Shown one piece after another: positions 24,718 through 33,614 of a stretch of 64,000 nucleotides of DNA (the first letter of the stretch is position 1; each line of letters starts with the position of its first letter). The position numbers and the translations under genes were made by a program. Source of the stretch: Flavobacterium ichthyis. GTDB taxonomy: Bacteria > Bacteroidota > Bacteroidia > Flavobacteriales > Flavobacteriaceae. The notes under the pieces are model-generated. The model was not told where the DNA came from. It saw only the letters and a program-made list of their open reading frames with translations, and made no database searches. The stretch covers positions 124,001-188,000 of the forward strand of contig NZ_JAABLM010000003.1 of NCBI RefSeq assembly GCF_009915155.1, read 5' to 3'.

Positions 24718-25908
24718 TTATTTTAAACTTTCAACAATTATCAATTCATTAGTGTCTTTATGATAATCAACACCTGGTACTTCAAAACCGAATAGATGGT
24801 AAAAATCTTTTCTGTAACCTTCTAAATCACCTATTTCAGATAAATTCTCAGTAGTTGCTTCATCCCAAAGTTTGGAAACTTTTTCTTGAATATCATCACG
24901 CATTTCCCAATCATCAATGCGGATTCTGCCTTTTTCATCCACCGGAATTTCACCATTTGTGTACAATCTTTCTTGATACAAACGCTGAATTTGCTCAATA
25001 GTCCCTTCGTGAATTCCTTCTTCTTTCATCACTTTATAAAGCAAAGAAATATACAACGGAATTACCGGAATTGCTGAACTTGCTTGAGTAACCAACGCTT
25101 TATTTACCGAAACAAATGCTTTTCCGTTAACGCTTTTTAAGTTATCTGTTATTTCAAAGGCTGTGGCTTCTAAATGATCTTTTGCGCGACCAATTGTTCC
25201 TTTTCGGTAAACCGGTTCGGTCAATTTTGGTCCTATATATGAATACGCTACCGTCAAAACGCCATCAGCCAAAACTCCAGCTTCGTTTAAGGCTTTCATC
25301 CACATTTGCCAATCTTCACCACCCATTACAGTTACAGTATTCTCGATATCTTCATCTTTACAAGGCTCAATCGAAATTTCCGAAACTTTTCCCGTGTGGA
25401 AATCTACCGTTTTGTTAGTAAAATTTTGTCCAATTGGCTTTAAAACTGAACGATGCGTCACACCAGTAACCGGATGCGTTCGCACAGGCGAAGCCAAACT
25501 ATAAATTACCAAATCTACTTTTTCTAAATCGTTCTTAATTAATTCAATAGTTTGCTGCTTCACTTCGTTAGAGAAAGCATCTCCATTAATACTTTTGGCA
25601 TACAATCCAGCGGCATGTGCTTCTTTTTCAAAAGCAGCAGAATTGTACCAACCTGGCGAAGCAGTTTTACCTTCGCTTGGTTCTTTTTCGAAAAAAACAC
25701 CAATTGTTGCCGCATCCGAGCCAAAAGCGCTGGTAATTCTTGAAGCTAAACCAAATCCGGTTGAAGCTCCAATCACCAAAACTTTTTTGGCACCGTTAAT
25801 TTTTCCTTTAGATTTTACGTATTCTATCTGATTTTTAAGGTTTTGCGCAGCTCCATCAGGATGTGCCGTGAGGCAAATAAAACCTCTCATTCTTGGTTCG
25901 ATAATCAT
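24718..25908 (-). CDS. fabV: Trans-2-enoyl-CoA/ACP reductase FabV
   Basis: The product has 396 residues. It reduces trans-2-enoyl thioesters with NADH in the last step of fatty-acid elongation and is a triclosan-resistant alternative to FabI. The N-terminus IEPRMRGFICLTAHP, the cofactor site VLVIGASTGFGLASRI, and the Y-x8-K active site in EPVYRKGTIGRAKDHLE identify FabV. IDDWEMRDDIQE and the C-terminal FGFEVPGVDY also fit. It lies downstream of recN on the same strand but has its own promoter and terminator. Confidence 0.95.
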   Translation of the reverse strand: MIIEPRMRGFICLTAHPDGAAQNLKNQIEYVKSKGKINGAKKVLVIGASTGFGLASRITSAFGSDAATIGVFFEKEPSEGKTASPGWYNSAAFEKEAHAAGLYAKSINGDAFSNEVKQQTIELIKNDLEKVDLVIYSLASPVRTHPVTGVTHRSVLKPIGQNFTNKTVDFHTGKVSEISIEPCKDEDIENTVTVMGGEDWQMWMKALNEAGVLADGVLTVAYSYIGPKLTEPVYRKGTIGRAKDHLEATAFEITDNLKSVNGKAFVSVNKALVTQASSAIPVIPLYISLLYKVMKEEGIHEGTIEQIQRLYQERLYTNGEIPVDEKGRIRIDDWEMRDDIQEKVSKLWDEATTENLSEIGDLEGYRKDFYHLFGFEVPGVDYHKDTNELIIVESLK

Positions 25909-25950
25909 AATAATATGTTTTGGGTATATTTTTTTTTGATTCTTAACTCA

Positions 25951-25981
25951 CAAATATAATCTTGTTTTTTCAGTTCAGCAA
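25951..25981 (-). promoter_or_regulatory. fabV promoter, TTG-N20-TATATTTG
   Basis: On the minus strand TTG (25979-25981, inside the recN 3' end) and TATATTTG (25951-25958) are 20 nt apart. The box ends 42 nt before the fabV ATG, so a short untranslated leader is expected. Confidence 0.65.
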
Positions 25982-27622
25982 GGCTCTGGCATGATTTATC
26001 GCCGAGTCCGAAATATCTTTTCCCGAAAGCATTTGGGCAATTTCCGCAACGCGTTCTTCGGCTGAAAGCAATATTAATTCTGATGTGGTTTGGTTTTCTT
26101 CTGTAGTTTTAAAAACTTTAAAATGAGCAGTTCCTTTGGCAGCAATTTGTGGCAAATGAGTAATTGCAAAAACTTGCATTGTGTGGCTCATTTGCTTCAT
26201 AATTTCCCCCATTTTGATTGCAATTTCTCCCGAAACACCAGTATCGATTTCATCAAAAATAATCGTTGGAAGCTTTTGGTATTTAGCCAAAGTTGCTTTT
26301 ACTGCCAACATAATTCGCGACATTTCTCCACCAGAAGCCGTTTTTTTCAACGGTCCTAAAGCAATGCCTTTGTTGGCAGTAAATTGTAATGAAATAGTAT
26401 CTTTTCCGTTTTCAAAATAATTTTTCTCCAATGAAAATTGAATCTGAAAACGCACATCCGGCATTCCTAAAAGGGCCAAAATATCGATTAATTGTTGTAC
26501 CAATTCGGGAACTGCAGCTTCTCTCCTCTTGTGCAATTGTATTGCTAATTCATCTAGTTTTTGGGCGGAATTTTCTATTTCTTTTTCAATTGCATCTATT
26601 TCTGTTTGAAGATTTTCAACTGAATGCACTTCGGATTCTAATTTCTCTTGCAATTCCAGAAGCTCTTCAACAGAATTTAACTGGTGTTTTTTCTGCAAAG
26701 TGTAAATTAATTGCAACTTTTGATTGGTCAATTCTAAACTTTCGGGATCACCGAAAAGATTAGCCGAAAGCTGATCTATTTCTTGTACAATATCAGTAAA
26801 CTCAATGGAAACGCTATTTATCCTTTCGGAAAGTTGTTGGTACTTTCCAGAAAAATTAGCAATTTTTTGAATCGCATTTTTTACTTCGGACAAATGGGTT
26901 AAAATTCCAAATTGTTCTTCTTGAGCAATGGCGATGGCTTTGTCCAAATTTTCCCGAATAACCTCTACGTTATTGAGTTCTTCAAATTGTGTTTCAAGCA
27001 ATTGTTGTTCTCCCGAAACTAATTTGGCTGATTGTAATTCATTAAGTAAAAACGCTTTATAATCTTGTTCTTTGGTACTATTCGCTAATTGATTTTGTAA
27101 ATCAATCAATTGCGATTTTAGCTTTTTGTGTTTTTTTAAATGAATTTGATAATCAGCAAGTTGCAATTTATTTTGAGCAATGGTATCTATAATTTCAAAC
27201 TGATAATTTTCTTCTGAAAGTTCTCGGGTTTGTTGTTGCGAATGAATATCGATTAAAAAATCACCAAGCTCTTGAAGTTGCTGCAAATTTACCGGACTGT
27301 CATTTACAAAAGCCCGTGATTTTCCGCTAGGTAAAATTTCACGGCGGATGACAGTTTGCGGTTCAAAATCGAGGTCATTATCTATGAAAAATGTTTGAAG
27401 ATTGTAAGCAGCAATATCAAATTGTGCTTCTACAACACATTTTTCTTCTTTGTTTTTTAACGAACCTAAATCGGCGCGTTTTCCCAAGACCAAACCTAAA
27501 GCGCCGAGAAGTATGGATTTCCCAGCTCCAGTTTCGCCAGTGATGATAGAAAAATTTTCCGAAAAATTAATTTCGAGTTTTTCAATGAGTGCGAAATTTT
27601 TTATGGATAACGAAGTGAGCAA
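25970..27622 (-). CDS. recN: DNA repair protein RecN
   Basis: The product has 550 residues. RecN is an SMC-like ATPase acting in double-strand break repair. The Walker A GETGAGKSILLGALGLVLGKRAD lies near the N-terminus (shown in parts: GETGAGKS, ALGLVLGKRAD). A long coiled coil spans about 155-390, then SGGEMSRIMLAVKA (signature) and TIIFDEIDTGVSGEIA (Walker B), then the C-terminal AITHLPQIAAKG. The start is a TTG (complement of 27620-27622) giving (M)LTSLSIKNFALIEKL, the family N-terminus; no ATG precedes it in frame. It closes the bamD-rpoZ-coaBC-DUF4835-recN series, interrupted only by the repeat at 27656-27817. Confidence 0.95.
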   Translation of the reverse strand: MLTSLSIKNFALIEKLEINFSENFSIITGETGAGKSILLGALGLVLGKRADLGSLKNKEEKCVVEAQFDIAAYNLQTFFIDNDLDFEPQTVIRREILPSGKSRAFVNDSPVNLQQLQELGDFLIDIHSQQQTRELSEENYQFEIIDTIAQNKLQLADYQIHLKKHKKLKSQLIDLQNQLANSTKEQDYKAFLLNELQSAKLVSGEQQLLETQFEELNNVEVIRENLDKAIAIAQEEQFGILTHLSEVKNAIQKIANFSGKYQQLSERINSVSIEFTDIVQEIDQLSANLFGDPESLELTNQKLQLIYTLQKKHQLNSVEELLELQEKLESEVHSVENLQTEIDAIEKEIENSAQKLDELAIQLHKRREAAVPELVQQLIDILALLGMPDVRFQIQFSLEKNYFENGKDTISLQFTANKGIALGPLKKTASGGEMSRIMLAVKATLAKYQKLPTIIFDEIDTGVSGEIAIKMGEIMKQMSHTMQVFAITHLPQIAAKGTAHFKVFKTTEENQTTSELILLSAEERVAEIAQMLSGKDISDSAINHARALLN

Positions 27623-27655
27623 TAGTTTTATTATTGGTTGTTGGTAATGTGTAGT

Positions 27656-27817
27656 TTAGCCCGGACAGCAGCGGAAATCCTTTTTAGGCGAAAGGCTTGT
27701 TTTTGCCGCTGAAAAAAAGCGACTCACGAAGCTTCGGGAGAAGCTCTTTTTTTAGGGTACAAAAACAGACGTTTGCCAAAAAGATTGAAGCGAATGGCCG
27801 GATTAGCTTCTAAAAAA
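27656..27817 (+). repeat. Dispersed structured element, copy D (plus orientation), inside a conserved gene series
   Basis: TTAGCCCGGACAGCAGCGGAAATCC opens the element. Its centre is AAAAGCGAC / AAGCTCTTTTTTTAG holding a palindrome, and it ends TTGAAGCGAATGGCCGGATTAGCTTC with an A-run. It fills 162 of the 202 nt between recN and the DUF4835 gene. The A-rich 3' end stops 7 nt short of the DUF4835 stop codon, antisense to that gene. Confidence 0.75.
27724..27739. repeat. 16-bp palindrome TCACGA-AGC-TTCGGGA (one mismatch)
   Basis: Same position within element copy D as the 12928-12943 palindrome in copy C; one arm has A instead of C at the third base. Confidence 0.7.
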
Positions 27818-27824
27818 TTTTAAA

Positions 27825-28709
27825 TTAATATCTTATATTGCTCCATTTGGAAGCATTGAGTGGCGAAATTCGGTTGAGATTTTCTACTAAATCTGTAATG
27901 CCAATCGTTGGTCCTCCACTGAAAATATTGACTATTTCGTCAGATTTTGCATCGAAAAATACGCGGGTTAAAAAGGCATTAGGACGACTTCGGTAAATTT
28001 CCGAAAGTGTTTGGATGGACTTTTTAATATTGGTTTTTCCTTGTTGCAAATTGTCTGCCATTTGGTCTAATCCTGCGGAATGATATTCATATAATGCATT
28101 TCTATATGGATCGAAAGTATTTGACATTAAGTCCGTTATAAGAAAATAGCGGTTGTTATTTCCATCGGCTTGATTCCAACCTTTGCTTCCGCTTTGTTGT
28201 GCGAGAATGGCTACATTTTGCGCCATTTCAAAATAAGGTGTACCTCCTTTCGGTGAAAAAGTATCAGCATCAAGACCTAACATAATGTAGCTGTAAAATG
28301 CAAGGGTTGAAATTAAATTTGACTCGAATGCATTAGGATTAAAATATAATTGTTCAAACTCTACATATCTAAAATTGAAATCTTTATCATTAAAATTAAA
28401 AACTGGAGAGGTGAAATTGGTATTGAAAACAGGTCGAGAAGATTGCACTTGAATAGACGCCGAAAATTGGTCAGAACTATAAGCTGAAATATTGATCAAC
28501 ATGCTACATTCTATACGTTCGCTTTCTTTGAAAGTTTGGTTGCTCCAGCGAGTTTTGTTGATAAATTCGGTGACGGATCGTTGTAAAGTGGCGAAAATTT
28601 GCGGGTTAGCATTGGTGACACGATCGTAATTAACGGTAACGTTGCAGTTGAGTTCTTGAGCCTGAACTGCGGTTCCGAACAATAAAAAAGCGATAAGTAG
28701 TTTACGCAT
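27825..28709 (-). CDS. DUF4835 family exported protein (PorD-like)
   Basis: The product has 294 residues with a signal peptide (MRKLLIAFLLFGTAVQA) and no lipobox. ELNCNVTVNYDRVTN, FINKTRWSNQTFKESERIECSM, YYIMLGLD-type segment SYIMLGLDADTFSPKGG and the C-terminal ASKWSNIRY are marks of DUF4835, a Bacteroidota-specific family sometimes annotated as T9SS protein PorD; the mechanism is not established. Its start overlaps the coaBC 3' end by 8 nt, which suggests translational coupling. Likely periplasmic. Confidence 0.85.
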   Translation of the reverse strand: MRKLLIAFLLFGTAVQAQELNCNVTVNYDRVTNANPQIFATLQRSVTEFINKTRWSNQTFKESERIECSMLINISAYSSDQFSASIQVQSSRPVFNTNFTSPVFNFNDKDFNFRYVEFEQLYFNPNAFESNLISTLAFYSYIMLGLDADTFSPKGGTPYFEMAQNVAILAQQSGSKGWNQADGNNNRYFLITDLMSNTFDPYRNALYEYHSAGLDQMADNLQQGKTNIKKSIQTLSEIYRSRPNAFLTRVFFDAKSDEIVNIFSGGPTIGITDLVENLNRISPLNASKWSNIRY

Positions 28710-29910
28710 AATGCTGAATTATTTTATTGATGATATCTTCTGCCACTTGTTCTTTTGGCTTTAGATTCATGGGTTCTGTATGAAAATTTTTGTCGATAAA
28801 CGTCACTTTGTTAGTTTGGGTTTTGAACCCAGCCCCTTCATCATTTAACGAATTTAGCACAATTAAATCGAGGTTTTTTTTCACGATTTTGGCTTTGGCA
28901 TTTTCAATTTCGTTTTCGGTTTCTAATGCAAAACCTATTAAAAACTGCTTGTTTTTTTTCTGTCCTAAAGCGGCTAAAATGTCTGTCGTTTTTTCGAGTT
29001 CTATTTGTAACGTTGCTTCTGTTTTTTTTATTTTCTGCGAAGAAGGATTTTTTGGTCGATAATCTGCAACGGCTGCTGCTGCAATGGCTACGTCAACATT
29101 ATCGAAATATTGATGACAGGCATCGTGCATTTCTTGAGCCGAAGTTACAAAAATTGTTTGAATGTTTTGGTGTTTTGCTTGAAGATGCGTTGGTCCTGAA
29201 ATCAAGATGATTTCGGCACCTTGGTTAGCGGCTTTTAGCGCAATGTCCAAACCCATTTTCCCGGAAGAATGATTTCCTATAAATCTTACCGGATCGATGG
29301 CTTCGTAGGTTGGGCCTGCTGTAACAAGAATTTTTTTCCCTTTGAGCGGTAATTTCTGAAGAATGTCTGCTTCAATAAAAGCCACAATATTTTCGGGTTC
29401 TGCCATTCTGCCTTCTCCGGAAAGTCCGCTGGCTAATTCACCTGTTTCTGCCGGAATCATGATGTTTCCAAATTTTTGCAAACTGGTAAAACTCGCCAAA
29501 GTTGACGGATGTTTGTACATGTCTAAATCCATTGCTGGCGCGAAATATACGGGACATTTTGCTGAAAGATAAGTAGCAATTAATAGATTATCACAAGTGC
29601 CACTTGCCATCTTTGACATGGTATTTGCGGTAGCTGGAGCAATCACCATGAAATCTGCCCAAAGTCCTAATTCTACGTGATTGTTCCACTCGGCATCTTT
29701 TTCTTCTTCATTAAAAAAAGTAGAAACCACAGGATTTTTAGAAAGCGTTGAAAGGGTTAATGGGGTGACAAAATCCTTAGAAGCAGGTGTCATGACCACA
29801 CGGACATCGGCACCTGCTTTGATGAAAAGTCTAACTAATGAAGCTGTTTTGTATGCGGCAATTCCACCGGAAATTCCCAGCAATATTTTTTTACCACTTA
29901 AAACAGACAT
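28702..29910 (-). CDS. coaBC: Bifunctional phosphopantothenoylcysteine decarboxylase / phosphopantothenate-cysteine ligase
   Basis: The product has 402 residues. The N-terminal flavoprotein domain (CoaC, about 1-180) shows LLGISGGIAAYKTASLVR, NHVELGLWADFMVIAPATANTMSKMASG (in parts) and APAMDLDMYKHPS. The C-terminal CoaB domain (190-400) has VLVTAGPTYEAIDPVRFIGNHSSGKMG (in parts) and IKKTEATLQIELEKTTDIL. It catalyses two successive steps from phosphopantothenate to phosphopantetheine. It lies 7 nt downstream of rpoZ and overlaps the DUF4835 gene. Confidence 0.95.
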   Translation of the reverse strand: MSVLSGKKILLGISGGIAAYKTASLVRLFIKAGADVRVVMTPASKDFVTPLTLSTLSKNPVVSTFFNEEEKDAEWNNHVELGLWADFMVIAPATANTMSKMASGTCDNLLIATYLSAKCPVYFAPAMDLDMYKHPSTLASFTSLQKFGNIMIPAETGELASGLSGEGRMAEPENIVAFIEADILQKLPLKGKKILVTAGPTYEAIDPVRFIGNHSSGKMGLDIALKAANQGAEIILISGPTHLQAKHQNIQTIFVTSAQEMHDACHQYFDNVDVAIAAAAVADYRPKNPSSQKIKKTEATLQIELEKTTDILAALGQKKNKQFLIGFALETENEIENAKAKIVKKNLDLIVLNSLNDEGAGFKTQTNKVTFIDKNFHTEPMNLKPKEQVAEDIINKIIQHYA

Positions 29911-29917
29911 CAGTTCT

Positions 29918-30235
29918 TTATTTTGTAGTATCTCTGTGATAGATTTTTTCGTCTAACCACTCTTGAACTGCCAAAGCGTGAGGCTTGGGTAATTTTTCGT
30001 AGAATTTAGAAACTTCAATTTGCTCTTTGTTTTCAAAAATCTCTTCTAAACTATCATTGTAAGTAGCAAATTCTTCCAATTTTTCGGTTAACTCTTTTTT
30101 AATTTCCGAATTAATTTGGTTGGCTCTTTTTGCCATAATAGTGATGGCTTCGTAAACATTCCCCGTAGGTTCCTCGATTAAGCTCTTGTTATAAGTAATT
30201 GTGTTTACAGGAGCATTCGTTTTTTTTAAATCCAT
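29918..30235 (-). CDS. rpoZ: DNA-directed RNA polymerase omega subunit
   Basis: The product has 105 residues. It is the small RNA polymerase subunit that aids assembly of the beta' subunit. NVYEAITIMAKRANQINSEIKKELTEKLEEF (in parts: NVYEAITIMAKRANQIN) is the omega core, and YEKLPKPHALAVQEWLDEKI is the Bacteroidota-type C-terminus. The position between bamD and coaBC is the usual one in this group. Spacing is 9 nt to bamD and 7 nt to coaBC, so they form one operon. Confidence 0.93.
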   Translation of the reverse strand: MDLKKTNAPVNTITYNKSLIEEPTGNVYEAITIMAKRANQINSEIKKELTEKLEEFATYNDSLEEIFENKEQIEVSKFYEKLPKPHALAVQEWLDEKIYHRDTTK

Positions 30236-30244
30236 GATTGCTAA

Positions 30245-31048
30245 TTAATTATATTTTTGTAACTCTTTGGTTATCTCTTCTAATTTGTTATCTACTTCTT
30301 TTTTATATCCGGTTGTAGGTGCAAATTTAATCAAATTATCGTACGAACTTTTTGCAAATTCTAATCGTTCTTTCTTTTTGTTTTCCACACTGTTTACCGC
30401 TAAAAGATAAGCCGAATCAAACTTGTAATACAAAGCTGCTTCTTTAAATGGTGTTCCAGGATATTCAATAATAAAATTGTCTAACGCTTTGATTGCGGCA
30501 CCATAATCTCTAGTCCATCCGCCAGTGGTATGGTATTGTCTAGCAATTTCAAAAGCTTTTTTCTCTAACTTTTCACGAAGATTTTTAGTGATTTCGTTAG
30601 CTTGTGGCAAATATTCAGAATTTGGGAATCTATCAATAAATGTTTGCATCTTGTCAATCGCTTTGTAAGTATCTCCTTGCTCTAACGAATACCTTGGCGA
30701 TAACTTAGAATAACTTTCGGCAGAAAGAAATAAGGCTTCTTCAATTTTTTCGCTTCGCGGATAACTTGAGGCAAAACTTTCAAACTGATACCCTGACAAA
30801 TAATTCTGGTTCGTTTTATAATAAGATTGTGCAAACATGTAAAATAGCTTTTCTGCCTGAGGTTTTCCTCTGAAAGAAGGTGCAATTTGTTCAAACAACC
30901 TAATGGCTTTGGTATATTTACCAGCTTCATACATTTCTGTCGCTACAGCATATTTTGTAGCAACATCTTCAGATTTTAGTGCTTTTTGGTACGGACTACA
31001 AGAAGCCAAAACCAACACTGTGAAAAGCGCATAAAAAAATCTATTCAT
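30245..31048 (-). CDS. bamD: Outer membrane protein assembly factor BamD
   Basis: The product has 267 residues and is a lipoprotein. The signal ends in LVLASC with Cys17 as the lipidation site. Five TPR-like helical pairs follow: TKAIRLFEQIAPSFRGKPQAEKLFYM (in parts), SYYKTNQNYLSGYQFESFASSYP, and ALYYKFDSAYLLAVNS. BamD is the essential partner of BamA in inserting beta-barrel proteins in the outer membrane. It heads the series bamD-rpoZ-coaBC-DUF4835. A TAnnTTTG match (31115-31122, minus) lies 66 nt upstream of the ATG. Confidence 0.93.
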   Translation of the reverse strand: MNRFFYALFTVLVLASCSPYQKALKSEDVATKYAVATEMYEAGKYTKAIRLFEQIAPSFRGKPQAEKLFYMFAQSYYKTNQNYLSGYQFESFASSYPRSEKIEEALFLSAESYSKLSPRYSLEQGDTYKAIDKMQTFIDRFPNSEYLPQANEITKNLREKLEKKAFEIARQYHTTGGWTRDYGAAIKALDNFIIEYPGTPFKEAALYYKFDSAYLLAVNSVENKKKERLEFAKSSYDNLIKFAPTTGYKKEVDNKLEEITKELQKYN

Positions 31049-31186
31049 TTTTAATTTTCTGAGTTTGCTGATTTTTACTAAAAACGAGACTTTTCGTCAA
31101 TAAAAAATCAACCGCAAATTTAAAGATTAATTACAGATTAAAAAAACATTTTTTTCAAAGAGAATTTTCTCCTGAAACGAAAAAAA

Positions 31187-31215
31187 AAGATGCCGTAATT
31201 GGACACCTTTTTTTG
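31187..31215 (-). terminator. Probable terminator of the dapA-ferritin unit
   Basis: On the minus strand AAAAAAAGGTGTCC and GGCATCTTTTTTT are separated by about 6 nt, giving an A/T-rich stem with a T-run, about 20 nt after the ferritin stop. The G-C part is short and imperfect. Confidence 0.5.
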
Positions 31216-31234
31216 TAACGAAATAATCGTGTTT

Positions 31235-31744
31235 TTATTTTGGAGCAGCAATTGGAGCTGTGAAGTTTTTCATCTCGTTGTCAAACAAATACAAACCACC
31301 TTTATCGTCACCAATTAAATTAATTTTGTCCAAAATATATCTGGCGCTTGCTTCCTCTTCAATTTGCTCTGCCACATACCATTGCAAGAAATTATGAGTT
31401 GCATAATCGCGTTCGTCTAAAGAAATCCCAACCAAACTATTGATACTTTCCGAAACTTTTACTTCGTGCTCGTACAATTGCTTGAACAAAACTTTGTAAC
31501 TTGAAAGGTCTAATTTAGGTTCAATTGTAGCCGAAATTTTTGCTTCGCCACCTCGTTGATTGATGTATTTCACCAACTTCAGCATGTGCAAACGTTCTTC
31601 CTCAGATTGCGCAAACATAAAGGTAGAAATCCCTTCAAAGCCCTGAACTTCAGCCCATGAAGCCATTGCAAGATAAATTTGAGAAGAATCTCCTTCGATT
31701 TTAATTTGCCAATTTAAGGCATCTTCCATGGTTTTAGACAACAT
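31235..31744 (-). CDS. Ferritin
   Basis: The product has 169 residues, the usual length of bacterial non-haem ferritin. The ferroxidase ligands fall in MEDALNWQIKIEGDSSQIYLAMASWAE (in parts: NWQIKIEGDSSQIYLAM), AQSEEERLHMLKLVKYINQRGG, and WYVAEQIEEEASARYIL. It stores iron as a mineral within a 24-subunit shell. Two extra features are normal for this group: MLS start and a short C-terminal extension ending APIAAPK. It starts 11 nt after the dapA stop, possibly in the same transcript. Confidence 0.95.
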   Translation of the reverse strand: MLSKTMEDALNWQIKIEGDSSQIYLAMASWAEVQGFEGISTFMFAQSEEERLHMLKLVKYINQRGGEAKISATIEPKLDLSSYKVLFKQLYEHEVKVSESINSLVGISLDERDYATHNFLQWYVAEQIEEEASARYILDKINLIGDDKGGLYLFDNEMKNFTAPIAAPK

Positions 31745-31755
31745 AATTTTGGTAT

Positions 31756-32652
31756 TTAATAAGATGCAACTAATATACTGTTTTTCTCTACAAATTGGGC
31801 CAATCTGCCTGCTAAATCTTCGTTAACATTTACCAAAGGTAATCTCACGGTATTTTCTGAAAGTCCCAAACATTTAAAAACCTCTTTGATTCCGCCAGGG
31901 TTTCCTTGCTCAAAAATCATGTCAATGGCGTCAGCTAATTGATAATGCAATTGATAAGCTTCGTCCACTTTTCTTTCTAATCCTAATTTTACCATTTCAG
32001 AAAATTGTTTCGGGAATCCTTCGGCAATTACCGAAATTACTCCTGCTCCACCTGCTAAAACCATTGGCAAAGTCACCATATCATCGCCAGAAATAATCAA
32101 AAAGTTTTCAGGTTTAGCCTGAATTAATTTCATGGCTTGCACGATGTCTCCGGCAGCTTCCTTAATCCCAATAATATTTTTAAATTCTTTTGCCAATCGA
32201 ATTACTGTGGACGGTAACATATTACTTCCGGTTCTTCCAGGAACATTGTACAAAATTACAGGCAAAGGCGAAACTTCTGCGATGGCTTTAAAATGCTGGT
32301 AAATTCCTTCTTGTGTAGGTTTGTTATAATAAGGTGAAACTGATAAAATAGCCGAAAATCCAGAAAAATCTCTTGTTTGTAATTCTTCTATAATTTCGGC
32401 GGTGTTATTTCCCCCAACTCCTAAAACCAAAGGCAATCTACCATTATTGGTTTCTTTTATGGTTTTGATTACCAATTCTTTTTCTTCTTTTTTCATCGTG
32501 GCTGGTTCTCCAGTTGTTCCTAAAACCACTAAATAATTTACGCCATTATCGATTTGATAATTGACAATTTTTTTCAGCGCTTCAACATCCACCGAAAAAT
32601 CTTTTCTAAAAGGTGTTACTAATGCGACACCAGTCCCAATAAATTCTTTCAT
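31756..32652 (-). CDS. dapA: 4-hydroxy-tetrahydrodipicolinate synthase
   Basis: The product has 298 residues and condenses aspartate semialdehyde with pyruvate in lysine and diaminopimelate synthesis. The TIM barrel shows GTTGEPATM (Thr46/47), Tyr135 (LYNVPGRTG) and the Schiff-base Lys164 (IGIKEAAGD). The start is the ATG at 32652. The gene is divergent from the 5'-nucleotidase pair, with 153 nt between them. Confidence 0.95.
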   Translation of the reverse strand: MKEFIGTGVALVTPFRKDFSVDVEALKKIVNYQIDNGVNYLVVLGTTGEPATMKKEEKELVIKTIKETNNGRLPLVLGVGGNNTAEIIEELQTRDFSGFSAILSVSPYYNKPTQEGIYQHFKAIAEVSPLPVILYNVPGRTGSNMLPSTVIRLAKEFKNIIGIKEAAGDIVQAMKLIQAKPENFLIISGDDMVTLPMVLAGGAGVISVIAEGFPKQFSEMVKLGLERKVDEAYQLHYQLADAIDMIFEQGNPGGIKEVFKCLGLSENTVRLPLVNVNEDLAGRLAQFVEKNSILVASY

Positions 32653-32805
32653 ACAGAAATTACTTTTTTATATTTTTAAAACGAATTCACGTTACCCCCA
32701 ACTTAAATTTAATGTTGATTTAGCAGAAAAACTCCAGAGAAAACCTCAAAATTTGGTAGTTTTGCTGTTGAATACAAATTTACATCAAATTAGTTTACAT
32801 CTGCG

Positions 32806-33579
32806 ATGGATATTTTAAAAAACCCATTTAAAAATTTGAAAATCTGGTCGATTGCATTTGCGTTTGCCTCAATTTCTTGCACCTCAACACATTATGTTAC
32901 TAAAGTAGAAGGCAAGCAAATAGGTGTTTCAGAAGCATTTCAACCTAATCAAGCAATTGAAGCTTTTGTAAAACCATACCGCGAAAAAATTGACAAAGAC
33001 ATGAATACTGTTTTGGCTTTTGCACCCGTAACGATGGACAAAAGTCAAGGAAAATGGCAAACTACGATTGGAAGTTTACAAGCAGATATTACGCTGGAAG
33101 CAGCAAATAAAATCTTTTTGGCAAGAGAAAAAAAAACTGTTGATGTATGTTTGCTCAATCACGGTGGGATTCGGGCGATTATACCGCAAGGTAATGTAAC
33201 CACCAGAACCGGATTTGAATTAATGCCTTTTGAAAATAATTTGGTTGTGGTAGCTTTAAAAGGCGAACAAATCATGGAACTGGTTCTATACATTATTAAG
33301 GAGAAAAAACCGCATCCGCTTTCGGGAATGTCCTTTGTGATTACCAAAGATAATTTGCCTAAAAATATTTTGATCCAAAACCAGCCTCTTGATTTTCAAA
33401 AAACATACTATGTTGCTACAAATGATTATTTGTATAATGGTGGCGATAGTATGAATTTTTTCAAAAAAGGGAGTCAAGTTTATGACTTAGATTATAAACT
33501 ACGAAATGTTTGGTTGGATTATTTTCAAAAAGTAGATACCATTCCTGTTCCAACAAATGAACGCATTATTTTAGAATAA
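32806..33579 (+). CDS. Lipoprotein consisting of the 5'-nucleotidase C-terminal (substrate-specificity) domain only
   Basis: The product has 257 residues with a lipobox (ASISC, Cys25). CLLNHGGIRAIIPQG, GFELMPFENNLVVVALKGEQIMELV (in parts) and TNDYLYNGGDSMNFF are marks of the 5'-nucleotidase C-terminal domain, which binds the nucleotide in UshA-type enzymes. The metal-binding catalytic domain is missing and is encoded by the next gene, 35 nt on. So this looks like a split UshA-like enzyme, with the domain order reversed on the chromosome relative to the single-chain form. Confidence 0.88.
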   Translation: MDILKNPFKNLKIWSIAFAFASISCTSTHYVTKVEGKQIGVSEAFQPNQAIEAFVKPYREKIDKDMNTVLAFAPVTMDKSQGKWQTTIGSLQADITLEAANKIFLAREKKTVDVCLLNHGGIRAIIPQGNVTTRTGFELMPFENNLVVVALKGEQIMELVLYIIKEKKPHPLSGMSFVITKDNLPKNILIQNQPLDFQKTYYVATNDYLYNGGDSMNFFKKGSQVYDLDYKLRNVWLDYFQKVDTIPVPTNERIILE

Positions 33580-33614
33580 AATCATCTTCAAAATAAATTT
33601 TTCCAAATAAAATC

